In this document: one piece after another, positions 8,624 through 18,228 of the stretch
How the letters are laid out: each line of letters starts with the position of its first letter
Numbering within the stretch: position 1 is the first letter of the stretch
From: SZUA-100 sp965248135
GTDB lineage: Bacteria > Pseudomonadota > Alphaproteobacteria > Rhizobiales > Rhizobiaceae
Direction of reading: 5' to 3'
Assembly: GCA_965248135.1 (NCBI GenBank)
Contig: CBDFIN010000012.1
Coordinates: 2,356,001 to 2,420,000, forward strand
DNA length: 64,000 nt
Notes under the pieces: generated by a model
What the model saw: only the letters and a program-made list of their open reading frames with translations
Database searches by the model: none
Told to the model about the DNA's origin: nothing
Position numbers and translations under genes: made by a program

Positions 8624-9427
8624 ATGTTTAGCGATGAAGAACTTGAGCGCTACTCCCGCAACATCCTGCTCAAAGATATCGGTGGCGCCGGCCAACAGAA
8701 ACTCAAACAAGCCAAGGTGCTCGTCGTCGGCGCCGGCGGTTTGGGCTCACCTGTATTGATGTATCTGGCCGCAGCAGGAGTTGGAACGTTGGGGATCATT
8801 GATGATGATCGGGTGGATCTTTCAAACTTGCAACGTCAGATCATTCACACCACTGGTCGCGTGGGGTCTGCGAAAACCACCAGCGCATCTCAAGCGATTA
8901 GGGATATCAATCCCAATGTCAGCGTTGTGTGTCACACTGAACGCCTGACTGCCGACAATGCCCTCGATATTATCAGCGCCTATCACATAGTTGCCGATGG
9001 CTGTGATAATTTTGCAACCCGTTATCTTGTCAATGATGCGTGTTATTTTGCCAAGCGCCCGCTCGTTTCCGCAGCGGTCAGCCAGTTTGAAGGCCAATTA
9101 ACGACTTTTCGTGCTTTTGAAAATGCAGTTGATGGAACCCCAAATCCCAGTTACCGATGCCTTTATTCTCAACCTCCTCCTCCAGATCAGGCACTGAGTT
9201 GCGAGCAAGCTGGAATTCTCGGTGCGCTCACTGGCGTTATCGGCTCGCTTCAGGCAATGGAGGTTATAAAAGAACTCCTCGACATGGATGGTTCGATGGT
9301 TGGTAAGCTTTTACTCTACAACGCCACGACTGTCTGGTTTCGGACGATCCGCATTAGTTGGGATCCAAACAATCCGCTAACAGGGCTTCACCCGACGATC
9401 AAGGATCTTTCCTTGCACCGGACGTGA
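8624..9427 (+). CDS. moeB: MoeB/ThiF-family adenylyltransferase
   Basis: A 267-residue E1-like enzyme that adenylates the C-terminus of MoaD/ThiS carriers. Visible are the nucleotide motif VVGAGGLGSPVLMYLAAAG, IIDDDRVDLSNLQRQIIH with the conserved Arg, ADGCDNFATRYL, and the late loop SCEQAGILGALTGVIGSLQA with a candidate crossover Cys. The two CxxC zinc pairs of the E. coli enzyme are not complete here (SYRCLY, and no CPVC near the end). It pairs logically with the MoaD-like gene at 2842 and may serve the local molybdoenzyme. It could also act with other sulfur carriers. Confidence 0.82.
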   Translation: MFSDEELERYSRNILLKDIGGAGQQKLKQAKVLVVGAGGLGSPVLMYLAAAGVGTLGIIDDDRVDLSNLQRQIIHTTGRVGSAKTTSASQAIRDINPNVSVVCHTERLTADNALDIISAYHIVADGCDNFATRYLVNDACYFAKRPLVSAAVSQFEGQLTTFRAFENAVDGTPNPSYRCLYSQPPPPDQALSCEQAGILGALTGVIGSLQAMEVIKELLDMDGSMVGKLLLYNATTVWFRTIRISWDPNNPLTGLHPTIKDLSLHRT

Positions 9428-9925
9428 TCTAAGGTCTGATAGCAATCATCCTGAAGTGAAATTCAAGCACTCTTTTTTCCTGCCGAACGATGTTCCGCAG
9501 AAGCCGGCGCGCCACATTCGCGGTAGGCTTTATTGGGTCAGTCGGCCTGCAGCAGCGATATTTCTAGCACGGCAAACTGGGCGCCAGAAGGGTAGAAGGC
9601 GCTTACGGAACATCCTTTCCAAAAGTGCCGGTAAACAGTAATCCGACCGCCTCGAAAACGCTCTCATTGCCCAACTCGACGAAACTGTTGCACTGCATAG
9701 CCGAACTCTTGCTAGCCAAAGGCGTCATCCATCAACGATGCCGTTATTCGTGGTTCTCCAGTCGTGGACAATAAAAATACGCTTGACGAAGTTAATTTCA
9801 AAATTGCATAATAACAAACAATTTACGTAATATCGAATTCATAATATGGATTCGGATAATATTGCGGCAATTTTGCGTCGATGAATCCAGTGCAGAAATT
9901 CGTCCGTTGGTGTTTTAAGGTTGAT
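9428..9925 (+). promoter_or_regulatory. Intergenic region with candidate operator site B
   Basis: No convincing gene is seen in this 500-base gap. Near its end, 9807-9833 carries CATAAT followed at fixed spacing by TTTACGTAATAT, the same 27-base pattern found at sites C, D and E. It ends about 92 bases before the preferred start of the iorA-like gene, close to the corresponding distance at site C. An IclR operator or promoter element is inferred. Confidence 0.45.
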
Positions 9926-12082
9926 ATGGAACGCTCTTTTTCAAAACAGGTCAGTTCTTTGAGGCTGGGAGCAGGCGAGACGTTTCGCGGCGAAGGCATC
10001 CTGGCGATCACCAAGGCGTTGTTACAATCTGGCGTGAGCTATGTTGGCGGCTACCAAGGCGCGCCGATTTCGCATTTGTTAGATGTGCTGTCCGATGCCC
10101 AACCAGTTTTGGAGGAGCTCGGCATACATTTTGAATTGAGTTCCAATGAGGCCGCCGCGGCGGCCATGTGCGCAGCCTCCGTTAATTACAATATGCGCGG
10201 TGCGGTGGCCTGGAAATCGAACGTGGGCACCAATGTTGCCTGCGATGCGCTATCGAATATCGCATCGGTCGGCGTTAAAGGCGGCGTGGTCGTGATCCTT
10301 GGAGAAGATTACGGCGAGGGCGCAAGCATAGTCCAGGAGCGCTCCCATGCCTTTGCCATGAAATCGCAGATCTGGCTTCTTGATCCACGCCCGAACCATC
10401 CCAAAATGGTTGAAATGGTCGAGACGGCTTTTGAATTGTCTGAAGCCAGCAATACTCCTGTGATGGTCGAATTCCGCATCCGCGCTTGCCATGTCACCGG
10501 ATCTTTCGAATGCAAGGACAATGTCAGTTCGCAGATTTCCTTGAAGCAACCCTTGAAGGAGCGTGAATTTAGCTACGAACGCGTGGTGCTGCCGCCCTCG
10601 ACGTTTCAACAGGAAAAGAAAAAGATCGAACAGCGCTTTCCGGCGGCCGTCAGATTTATTCAGGATCATCATCTGAATGAGATATTCGAAGGAGAGAACA
10701 AAGATCTCGGCATTATAGTCCTCGGCGGATTATACAATTCGGTACAGCGTAGTTTGCACCAGCTTGGCCTCGGTGACGCTTTTGGTCACACGGATATTCC
10801 GATTTATGTGCTCAACGTCTCCTATCCGTTGATTCCTGACGAACTAGAAGAATTCTGTCGTGGCAAGATGTCGATTCTGGTGATTGAAGAGGGGCAGCCC
10901 GCCTATCACGAAGATGCCATCCGGTCGCATCTGGCTATGCGCAAAATCGGCGCACGGGTTTCCGGGAAAGAATTCTTCTGTGTCGCCGGTGAATACACCC
11001 GCGAAGTGCTTTTGAAGGGCATGGCAGCTTTTACGGACGGGATCAGAACAAACGGAAAACCAAATCGATCTCTTGGTGCGGTGTCCCGTATCACGGAGCT
11101 TAAACAACATGCGGCGGACAAGCTCCCAGGGCCAATTCCGCCTCGTCCACCGGGATTCTGCACCGGCTGTCCGGAACGTCCCATCTTCAGCGCCTTGAAA
11201 ATCGTACAGGAGGAAGTCGGCGATCTTCATATAGCGGCCGATATCGGATGTCACTCCAACTGCACGCTTCCGCCATTCAATATGGGTTCCACCATGGTTG
11301 GATATGGCCTTGGTCTTGCTAGTGCTGCAGCGATTGCTCCGGTTTTCAAAAAACGCACAGTCGCCATAATGGGCGATGGCGGATTCTGGCACAACGGTCT
11401 AAGCAGTGGATTTATCAGCGCTCTATTCAATCAAACTGATGCCGTGGTCATTATCATGGCAAATGGATATTCCTCGGCCACCGGTCAACAATATCTGCCG
11501 TCGACCGGTAAGAACCACCGCGGTACGGCGATGCCGACGACCCTGCGCGGTACTTTGCAGGGTCTCGGAGTCGGTTGGATAGAAACGGCGCATCCTTACG
11601 ATGTTGGCGCCACCGTAAAACTCATCAAACGGGCTCTGGATGCAGAGGGACAGGGTTTGCGGGTCATTATATCCGAAGCCGAATGTCAGCTGGCTATTCA
11701 GCGTCGTGAAAAACCGAAGACCAGGAAAAAACAGGCTAGTGGCGAGCGAATTGTAAGTAACCGCTTCGGCATAGATTCAGATATCTGCACCGGTGACCGC
11801 GAATGCATCCGCCTCTCAGGCTGCCCTTCGATATCTGCACGGGACCGGGGCGATCCTCTATGGGAAGAGCCGGTTACCTTTATTGATCGCACATGCGTAG
11901 GGTGCGGGTTGTGTGGTGAATTGGTCGCCGAAAAAGGCTTGTGCCCATCGTTTTACCGAGCCCGTATCATCGATAACCCGTCATTTGCGGAACGCATTGT
12001 CGACAGGGTACGGCGCAAGGTTATTTCGAAGATCAGCGTCGGTCAAAAGTCGGTTGCCGAACAGCAACAGGTGACGTCGTGA
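9926..12082 (+). CDS. iorA: Indolepyruvate-type 2-oxoacid:ferredoxin oxidoreductase, alpha subunit
   Basis: About 718 residues. The order is a pyrimidine-binding domain (ITKALLQSGVSYVGGYQGAP), a middle domain, a TPP-binding domain (FCTGCPERP, AADIGCHSNC, MGDGGFWHNGL, MANGYSSATG) and a C-terminal cysteine region (ICTGDREC, GCP, TCVGCGLCG, GLCP) for iron-sulfur clusters. Members oxidise aryl pyruvates to arylacetyl-CoA while reducing ferredoxin. I prefer ATG 9926, which has AAGG 6-9 bases upstream, over ATG 9881. The next gene overlaps by four bases and encodes the beta subunit. The precise 2-oxoacid is not readable from the sequence. Confidence 0.82.
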   Translation: MERSFSKQVSSLRLGAGETFRGEGILAITKALLQSGVSYVGGYQGAPISHLLDVLSDAQPVLEELGIHFELSSNEAAAAAMCAASVNYNMRGAVAWKSNVGTNVACDALSNIASVGVKGGVVVILGEDYGEGASIVQERSHAFAMKSQIWLLDPRPNHPKMVEMVETAFELSEASNTPVMVEFRIRACHVTGSFECKDNVSSQISLKQPLKEREFSYERVVLPPSTFQQEKKKIEQRFPAAVRFIQDHHLNEIFEGENKDLGIIVLGGLYNSVQRSLHQLGLGDAFGHTDIPIYVLNVSYPLIPDELEEFCRGKMSILVIEEGQPAYHEDAIRSHLAMRKIGARVSGKEFFCVAGEYTREVLLKGMAAFTDGIRTNGKPNRSLGAVSRITELKQHAADKLPGPIPPRPPGFCTGCPERPIFSALKIVQEEVGDLHIAADIGCHSNCTLPPFNMGSTMVGYGLGLASAAAIAPVFKKRTVAIMGDGGFWHNGLSSGFISALFNQTDAVVIIMANGYSSATGQQYLPSTGKNHRGTAMPTTLRGTLQGLGVGWIETAHPYDVGATVKLIKRALDAEGQGLRVIISEAECQLAIQRREKPKTRKKQASGERIVSNRFGIDSDICTGDRECIRLSGCPSISARDRGDPLWEEPVTFIDRTCVGCGLCGELVAEKGLCPSFYRARIIDNPSFAERIVDRVRRKVISKISVGQKSVAEQQQVTS

Positions 12083-13596
12083 ACGAAGTAGTTGCAACTA
12101 CAAAAACGACCACGCCGATAACGCTAATAATCGGTGCCATGGGCGGGCAGGGCGGCGGTGTACTGGCGGACTGGATTGTGACGGCGGCACACCACGCTAA
12201 TTTGTACGCTCAGGGCACATCAGTGCCCGGCGTTGCCCAGCGCACCGGCGCCACGACCTACTACATTGAGGTCTTCCCAATAGAGCGAAAGCAGCTCAAC
12301 AGTGCTGAGCCGGTATTGGCGTTGTATCCATGTCCAGGCGAAATCGATATTGCGATCGCAACCGAATTACTCGAAGCGGGCAGAGCCATTGAACAGGGCT
12401 ATGTCAGTGCGGACAGGACAGTTTTGATTACCTCCACCCATCGCGACTACTCAATCGGTGAAAAGGTTCAATCTAAAAGCGCCTTTTATGATGGCTCAGC
12501 AATAACGGCAGCGATGGACGAGTGCGCTAAAGACGTATTTGCTGACGATTTCCTGGGGCTATCGCGCGTTACTGCCAGCGTACCAAACGCTATCTTACTT
12601 GGTATTCTTTGCCAATCCAATCTGCTGCCGATCGGAGAAACCGCTTACCGCAGGGCAATCACCGAAAGCGGAATTGCGGTCGACAGCAATCTTGCCGGAT
12701 TTGATGCGGGCATCAATTTTGTCCGGAATGGTGCATCTGTTTGCTGCGTACCGAGCGATCGGGAGCAAATAAAGGTGTCAATTCGACCTCATGCTGACTT
12801 TGATCGGTTAGGATTGCCCGCCGACGTTATCGAGCCCATCGCTCTTGCGACAGAAAAATTAGAAGAATTTCAAAACCGAGCGTACGCAGGTGAGTATGTT
12901 GACACCATAAAAAGTATATTCGCTGCAGATCGAAAAGCTGGTGGTGAAGCGCGGAAATTTGCCCTGACCGGTACAATGGCGAAGCGCCTGGCGCGTATGA
13001 TGTGCTACGACGATATCATTCAAGTCGCCCGTGCCAAAAGCGCTTTGGGGCGCCATCAACGCGTACGGGCCGAGGTAGGCTGCAAGCCAACAAGTTTGCT
13101 CCAAGTAACGGAATTTCTAAAACCAGGCCGTAGCGAAATTACGTCAATTTTACCGCCGCGGGTTGCGCGCGTACTTCACCGGCATTTTCCACCGTCAGCG
13201 CTTAAAAACCGCCGCGGCCGCGGTATTCGTATCAAATCGAACACGGTTTTCGGTTTTGGAATTTTGCGATTGCTTGCCGGCTTGAGGTTTTGGAGGCCTA
13301 GGACCGCGCGGTTTTTTCAGGAGGCCGAATTGCGTGCCCGTTGGTGTGCGGCGGTCATCGAATTGGCCGCCAAAGATTATGATGCGGCTCTGGAAATTGC
13401 TGAATGTTCCGATCTACTGCGCGGCTACGGCAAAACCGAAAAAGAAGGCAGGTCGAAATTCATCTCCATTCTGAGAGAAACCGGCGAGCACGCTTCAATC
13501 AGTACAGACGCTGAAGCCATCAGATCCTTACAAAACACGGTCAAGTCATCGCCAGAAATTCCGACTTGCGGTACCAAATATTCAGGTCGTGGTTGA
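12079..13596 (+). CDS. iorB: 2-oxoacid oxidoreductase beta subunit (IorB-like, DUF6537)
   Basis: A 505-residue protein starting at a GTG that overlaps the stop of iorA. The first 200 residues are the gamma-type domain of 2-oxoacid:acceptor oxidoreductases (LIIGAMGGQGGGVLADWIV, GVAQRTGATTYY). The rest matches the alpha-helical DUF6537 extension of bacterial two-subunit enzymes (LTGTMAKRLARMMCYDDIIQ, FGILRLLAGLRFWRPRT). It should form the functional complex with the preceding gene and pass electrons to ferredoxin. Frame and length look intact. Confidence 0.82.
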   Translation: MNEVVATTKTTTPITLIIGAMGGQGGGVLADWIVTAAHHANLYAQGTSVPGVAQRTGATTYYIEVFPIERKQLNSAEPVLALYPCPGEIDIAIATELLEAGRAIEQGYVSADRTVLITSTHRDYSIGEKVQSKSAFYDGSAITAAMDECAKDVFADDFLGLSRVTASVPNAILLGILCQSNLLPIGETAYRRAITESGIAVDSNLAGFDAGINFVRNGASVCCVPSDREQIKVSIRPHADFDRLGLPADVIEPIALATEKLEEFQNRAYAGEYVDTIKSIFAADRKAGGEARKFALTGTMAKRLARMMCYDDIIQVARAKSALGRHQRVRAEVGCKPTSLLQVTEFLKPGRSEITSILPPRVARVLHRHFPPSALKNRRGRGIRIKSNTVFGFGILRLLAGLRFWRPRTARFFQEAELRARWCAAVIELAAKDYDAALEIAECSDLLRGYGKTEKEGRSKFISILRETGEHASISTDAEAIRSLQNTVKSSPEIPTCGTKYSGRG

Positions 13597-13690
13597 CAGC
13601 AATGTGCAGAGAATCCCAATCAAATTTCTGGGGGCCATTAATATCAGCCGAGTTTTATATCAGGCAAATCATAAGGGCAGAAAACAGCTA

Positions 13691-14488
13691 ATGGATGATA
13701 ACGATCACAAATTTTTCACCGGCCAGCACGCCGTGGTAACAGGCGGAGCTAAAGGCATCGGACTGGCGGTTTCAACTGCATTTGCCCGGGCCGGCGCGAC
13801 CGTGACCATGATGGGGCGTGATATCGAGACTGCTCGAAGTGAAGCCACCAAGTTGGCCGGGAAGTTCGGCTGTGAAGTTTTCGCCCAGCCGCTTGATGTC
13901 GCCGATGCGCAATCGATCGATAGGGCATTTGAAGCCGCTGTTGATGATGCTGGTCCGGCACAGATACTGGTCAACAATGCCGGTATCGCCAAGGCCGCAC
14001 CATTCCTGAAAACTTCCAAGGAACTGTGGGACCAAATTATCTCGGTGGATTTGACCGGCGTCTTCTTGTGCACACATCAGGCTCTTCCTGATATGGTCGA
14101 AAAGGGATCTGGCCGGATCGTAAACATAGGATCGACTGCATCCCATCTTGGGCTTCCATATGTGACGGCATATTGTGCCGCTAAGCACGGGTTGCTTGGG
14201 CTGACACGCTCGCTCGCTGTAGAGATTGCCAAGTCCGGTGTGACGGTTAATGCGGTTTGTCCCGGCTACACGAATACCGACATCGCCAGTAATGCGGTTT
14301 CAAATATCGTCACAAAAACCGGCAAGACGCCTGAGGAGGCACTGCACAGCCTCACTTCGCACAACCCACAACGACGGTTGATCGAGCCGGAAGAGGTCGC
14401 CAATGCGGTCACCTGGCTTTGTCGAGAAGATTCAGGGTCGATTACCGGCCAAAGCATTGCCATTGCTGGCGGTGAGATCACGCTGTGA
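13691..14488 (+). CDS. Short-chain dehydrogenase/reductase
   Basis: A 265-residue classical SDR: cofactor motif VTGGAKGIGLAVSTAFARAG, the NNAG motif (ILVNNAGIAKAA), catalytic Ser in IVNIGSTASH and the YxxxK pair in YVTAYCAAKHG, then VNAVCPGYTNTDI. It most resembles 3-hydroxyacyl or alicyclic-alcohol dehydrogenases of catabolic clusters. The ATG at 13691 has AAGGGCAG upstream. It sits 94 bases after iorB and 49 before the OYE-like gene, so it is probably in the same transcript. A 3-hydroxyacyl-CoA dehydrogenase role together with the hydratase at 20820 is plausible. Confidence 0.82.
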   Translation: MDDNDHKFFTGQHAVVTGGAKGIGLAVSTAFARAGATVTMMGRDIETARSEATKLAGKFGCEVFAQPLDVADAQSIDRAFEAAVDDAGPAQILVNNAGIAKAAPFLKTSKELWDQIISVDLTGVFLCTHQALPDMVEKGSGRIVNIGSTASHLGLPYVTAYCAAKHGLLGLTRSLAVEIAKSGVTVNAVCPGYTNTDIASNAVSNIVTKTGKTPEEALHSLTSHNPQRRLIEPEEVANAVTWLCREDSGSITGQSIAIAGGEITL

Positions 14489-14537
14489 GAGCGGTCGGCA
14501 TAATCGCGAATTCAAACACGTAAGAGAGGACTTTGTC

Positions 14538-15980
14538 ATGAAACTGCTTGAACCATTAAATATCCAGGGAATGGTTGTTCCAAATCGCATCATGGTTCCT
14601 GCAATGGTGACACGCCTTGCAAGTGAAGATGGTTATGTGACCGATGAGATATTTGATCGCTACGTGCGCTATGCGGAAGGCGAAACCGGATTGATCGTGG
14701 TTGAAGCCATGGCGGTGCATCAGAGTAAATCCGGGCCTTTGCTGCGCATCAGCGATGACAAGTTCATTCCCGGCTTGAAAAGGATGACCGACCGCATTCA
14801 TGAAGTGTCGGATTCCAAAGTGGTGCCTCAAATCATCCACTTTCTCAAAGTGGCTCGTTCAGGTTGGCGCCAGACTGTGGATATGCTGTCGCAGGAAGAC
14901 ATAGAACGGATCATTGATGAGTTTGGTGATGCGGTTGTGCGAGCCAGGGAAGCCGGTTTCGACGGCGCCGAGCTTCACTCCGCACACGCCTACACGCTTG
15001 CTTCATTCCTGACCAGGACCAATCCGAGGAAGGACGATTTTGGCGGCAAAAGCATCGAAAGCCGACTTCAAATGATCGGTAGGGTGATGGAAAATATCCG
15101 CGGCAAAGTTGGTCTTGATTTTCCCGTCGGCATTCGTTTTTTGGCTGACGAATTCATCAAGGACGGCACCACAATCGATGAATCCAAACTGATTGCCCTG
15201 CGCCTGGCGCAGCTCGGTTTCGCTTATCTATCGATCTCGGTCGGCGGCAAGTTTGAGGATGCTATTCATAAGGAAGGCCACGTGCCTTATCCTTATACCG
15301 GATATTCAGGTGATCGCTGTATGCCCGGCGACTGGTATCCTCCCATGCTGCATGTCCATCTTGGCGCTGAAATCAAAAAGTTCATCAACGAAAAAGGCTA
15401 CAACGCCCCGGTGATCGTTGCTGGCAAGATTTCCGAACCCGAGGACGCTAATGGCGTAATCGAGCGCCAAGAAGTGGACATGGTGGCAATCGCGCGCGGT
15501 CTGCTGGCGGATCCGGATCTGCCGAAAAAAATTCGCCTTGGTGAAGAAGCGCGCATAATCAAATGCGATTATTGCAATGTTTGCAAACACTTGGATGGCA
15601 CCCACAAACCGGTTCATTGTTTCCTTTGGCCGAAGGGCGCCAATCAGGCGCCAAAGTACCAGATTGATTCCGAAGCGCCCTTCTGGAACGACAACGGGGC
15701 CGGCCTCACCGTGGACTATGATTCCGGGGCTGCAAAGTTGTCCTGGAACAAGGCCGAAAACGATGCGGTACGCTACGATATTTACCGGGCTGCCGATAAT
15801 GGTGAAGTCAAGGTGATCGATGCGGTCAAGACCACAAAAATGGTCGATGGTGCTGTATTAGGCGGTATTAAGTACCGATATTATGTGCGCGCGTGCAATG
15901 AGAATGGCGATGCAAGCGGTCCGTCAAATATCGTCGAATTTGCTCCAGACCTCCCTGAATATGTTCTGATGCAAGGCTAG
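14538..15980 (+). CDS. Old-Yellow-Enzyme-like reductase with C-terminal fibronectin-III domain
   Basis: Residues 1-340 form an FMN-binding TIM barrel of the 2,4-dienoyl-CoA reductase type, with the ELHSAHAYTLASFLTR active-site segment and VDMVAIARGLLADPDLP at the phosphate site. Cys343, Cys346, Cys349 and Cys361 (CDYCNVC ... VHC) are placed for a [4Fe-4S] cluster. The usual C-terminal FAD/NAD domain is missing. Instead residues 379-480 read as a fibronectin type III fold (AAKLSWNKAENDAVRYDIYR, IKYRYYVRACNENGDASGPS). GAGG upstream of the ATG at 14538 supports the start. It probably reduces a conjugated double bond of a CoA thioester; without its own NAD domain it may need a partner. Confidence 0.8.
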   Translation: MKLLEPLNIQGMVVPNRIMVPAMVTRLASEDGYVTDEIFDRYVRYAEGETGLIVVEAMAVHQSKSGPLLRISDDKFIPGLKRMTDRIHEVSDSKVVPQIIHFLKVARSGWRQTVDMLSQEDIERIIDEFGDAVVRAREAGFDGAELHSAHAYTLASFLTRTNPRKDDFGGKSIESRLQMIGRVMENIRGKVGLDFPVGIRFLADEFIKDGTTIDESKLIALRLAQLGFAYLSISVGGKFEDAIHKEGHVPYPYTGYSGDRCMPGDWYPPMLHVHLGAEIKKFINEKGYNAPVIVAGKISEPEDANGVIERQEVDMVAIARGLLADPDLPKKIRLGEEARIIKCDYCNVCKHLDGTHKPVHCFLWPKGANQAPKYQIDSEAPFWNDNGAGLTVDYDSGAAKLSWNKAENDAVRYDIYRAADNGEVKVIDAVKTTKMVDGAVLGGIKYRYYVRACNENGDASGPSNIVEFAPDLPEYVLMQG

Positions 15981-16510
15981 AATGACGAGCTCTCGGTGTG
16001 ACGATTATTGTTACTCTTAGATCGTTACACCGGTTCTCCATGAGCGATTCAATAGCCCGCCGATTTTCTGGTGGCATATCATAAAGAAGCAATGGCGGCT
16101 CACTACAACCTGGTTTTCCAGGTTCGGTTCCGCCTGTAGATGTTCTCCTGACGATCTCCGAATTAAGCTTTCCTCCGCGCTGGGCACTCTCTGAATAGAA
16201 GGATGTAGGGCCTGGTACGGCACGGCTTTTCGGAAAGCCATCACGATATTTGCCGGCAGGCCCTTTCTACTCACCGAAGTTGTCCAAATCAGCGCGCGCC
16301 GTAAGGTTCACGTGTTCCTGTTAATTCCGATTAAGCGGCATTCGCGGCATTTGCACATCAAGCTTGACGTGTCGCATCAAAAAATACATAATATCTAATA
16401 GATTACGTTATGTGTAACGTTCGAAAATCTTATATTTAATATCGGTAACGGGTTATCGGGTCGCGATTGCGGAAACTAAGGCCACTACGTCGGGAACCAA
16501 GCTGAAACAA
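15981..16510 (+). promoter_or_regulatory. Intergenic region with candidate operator site C
   Basis: No gene is recognised in this 530-base gap; an 85-codon minus-strand frame at 16017-16274 has no recognisable features. At 16387-16413 CATAAT is followed at the standard spacing by ATTACGTTATGT. The 27-base element matches sites B and D at most positions and lies 97 bases before the korA start. It is probably the control region of the korAB-ligase-hydratase-dehydrogenase operon. Confidence 0.5.
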
Positions 16511-18226
16511 ATGACTGAACAATCAATATCAATTACCATGACCGGTAGCGGCGGTTCCGGTGTGATGACAGCTGGCAACATGCTGCTCGACGCAGCGGGG
16601 CGTTGTGGTCTGTACGGGATAATGACAAGGTCTGCAGGCCCGCAAATTCGCGGTGGTGAGGCGGCTGCAATGCTGCGCTTGTCGAACAGGCCGATCCTGT
16701 CGCACAAGGATCGATTTGACGTCCTACTCGGCATTGACTGGAAAAATGCCGATCAATTTGTCTCCGAAATTCATCTCGATGCCGATAGCATAACCATTGG
16801 TGAGGCTGGCCTGCCTGCAGCTTTTGCTGAACGGGCAGGGCATCACCATGAACTTTCCGTAGCGGAGATTGCCAAGCAGATTCCGGGCGGCCGGGCAAAT
16901 ATGGTTGCGTTGGGTGTTGCTACGAAAATGATGGACATCCCCTTGTCCGCTGTTGAACAGGTTCTGACCAGATCCCTATTGAAGAAAAAGGGCGAGGAGG
17001 CGGTAAACTCAAGCTTGGCAGCGGTGAAGGCGGGAATGGCTGCAGCGGTAGATCTACCGCGCATAGCCGGCTTGCAGCCCGATCCTTCCATTGCTGAAAA
17101 CAATTGGAGCATTACCGGAAATGAAGCTTGCGGGTTGGGCGCCATTCGCGGCGGTGTGCGCTTTGTTGCCGCCTATCCGATCACGCCGGCAACGGAAATC
17201 CTGGAATGGCTGGCAAACAATCTGCCTAAGCTGGGCGGCGAATTGGTACAAGCTGAAGACGAACTTGCGTCGATTAATCAGGCAATTGGGGCGTCGTTTG
17301 GCGGCGTTCCATCGCTGACCGCGACGTCCGGGCCCGGTTTTGCCTTGATGACGGAATCGCTTGGGCTGTCAGTTGCCTCAGAAACGCCAGTCGTCGTAAT
17401 TGATGTCATGCGCGGCGGACCGTCGACGGGAATTCCGGCGAAGTCCGAGCAATCGGATTTGAACATTGCTGTGTATGGCATGCATGGTGATGCGCCCCAC
17501 TTGGTCACCGCACCATTGACTATTGCCGATTGTCTGCTGACGACCCAGTGGTCTGTATATTTGGCAGAAAAACTACAAGCACCGACAATTGTGCTGTCGG
17601 ATCAATCGCTTGGACAAACAAGGGCCGTCATCCCAAGCGTGGCGGATGCCGGCTTTTCGCCGGAACGTATTGTTGCGGAAGAACCCAGTAATTCCTACGA
17701 ACGATACGCCGATACTGATGACGGTGTTTCGCCTATGGCTTTGCCTGGCACACACAACGGCCAGTATACGGCCGACGGTCTTGAGCACACGACATCCGGA
17801 CTACCTTCGAGCAAGGCAGGCGATCACCACTTCCAGTTAGAAAAGCGCCAACGAAAACTGGACAGGTTTGATTTTGGCGAGCATTGGGCTGAGATCAGTG
17901 GAGATGAAGACGCCGAGATTGCAGTCATTACCTGGGGCTCCGGTTATGGCGCAATCTCCCAGGCGGTCCAAGAAATGCGCGAAACGGGCGAAAAGCTGCT
18001 TCTGATCGGTATGCGGCTGATCTGTCCTGCGCAACCGGAACGGCTTAGCAGGCTATTGCGCAACGTGAAAAAAGTGCTGGTGTTGGAACAAAATTTCAGT
18101 GGCCAATTCTATCGCTTCATGAGGGCCCAATATAACATTGAGGTGGAGGTCAAATCGATTGCTATTCCGGGTCCGCTTCCCATCCTCCCGGCGCAAGTAC
18201 GCCGGCATCTTTCTGATTGGAGTTAA
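16511..18226 (+). CDS. korA: 2-oxoacid:acceptor oxidoreductase, fused gamma-alpha subunit (KorA type)
   Basis: A 571-residue fusion. Residues 1-180 are the gamma domain (ISITMTGSGGSGVMTAGNML, SAGPQIRGGEAA). Residues 200-571 are the alpha or pyrimidine-binding subunit (GGVRFVAAYPITPATEILEW, TATSGPGFALMTE, SEQSDLNIAVYGMHG). This organisation is typical of KorA-type enzymes, which oxidise 2-oxoacids such as 2-oxoglutarate with CoA and ferredoxin. The beta subunit follows directly. With an arylacetyl-CoA-oxidising molybdoenzyme in the same island, an arylglyoxylate substrate is an attractive inference. Confidence 0.85.
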   Translation: MTEQSISITMTGSGGSGVMTAGNMLLDAAGRCGLYGIMTRSAGPQIRGGEAAAMLRLSNRPILSHKDRFDVLLGIDWKNADQFVSEIHLDADSITIGEAGLPAAFAERAGHHHELSVAEIAKQIPGGRANMVALGVATKMMDIPLSAVEQVLTRSLLKKKGEEAVNSSLAAVKAGMAAAVDLPRIAGLQPDPSIAENNWSITGNEACGLGAIRGGVRFVAAYPITPATEILEWLANNLPKLGGELVQAEDELASINQAIGASFGGVPSLTATSGPGFALMTESLGLSVASETPVVVIDVMRGGPSTGIPAKSEQSDLNIAVYGMHGDAPHLVTAPLTIADCLLTTQWSVYLAEKLQAPTIVLSDQSLGQTRAVIPSVADAGFSPERIVAEEPSNSYERYADTDDGVSPMALPGTHNGQYTADGLEHTTSGLPSSKAGDHHFQLEKRQRKLDRFDFGEHWAEISGDEDAEIAVITWGSGYGAISQAVQEMRETGEKLLLIGMRLICPAQPERLSRLLRNVKKVLVLEQNFSGQFYRFMRAQYNIEVEVKSIAIPGPLPILPAQVRRHLSDWS

Positions 18227-18228
18227 TT

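Noticed and set aside
9456..9641. 61-codon plus-strand frame after the MoeB-like gene
   Set aside because: No ribosome site, no recognisable family, and basic low-information sequence; treated as chance.
16017..16274. 85-codon minus-strand frame before korA
   Set aside because: No start signal or family features; it lies in the control region.
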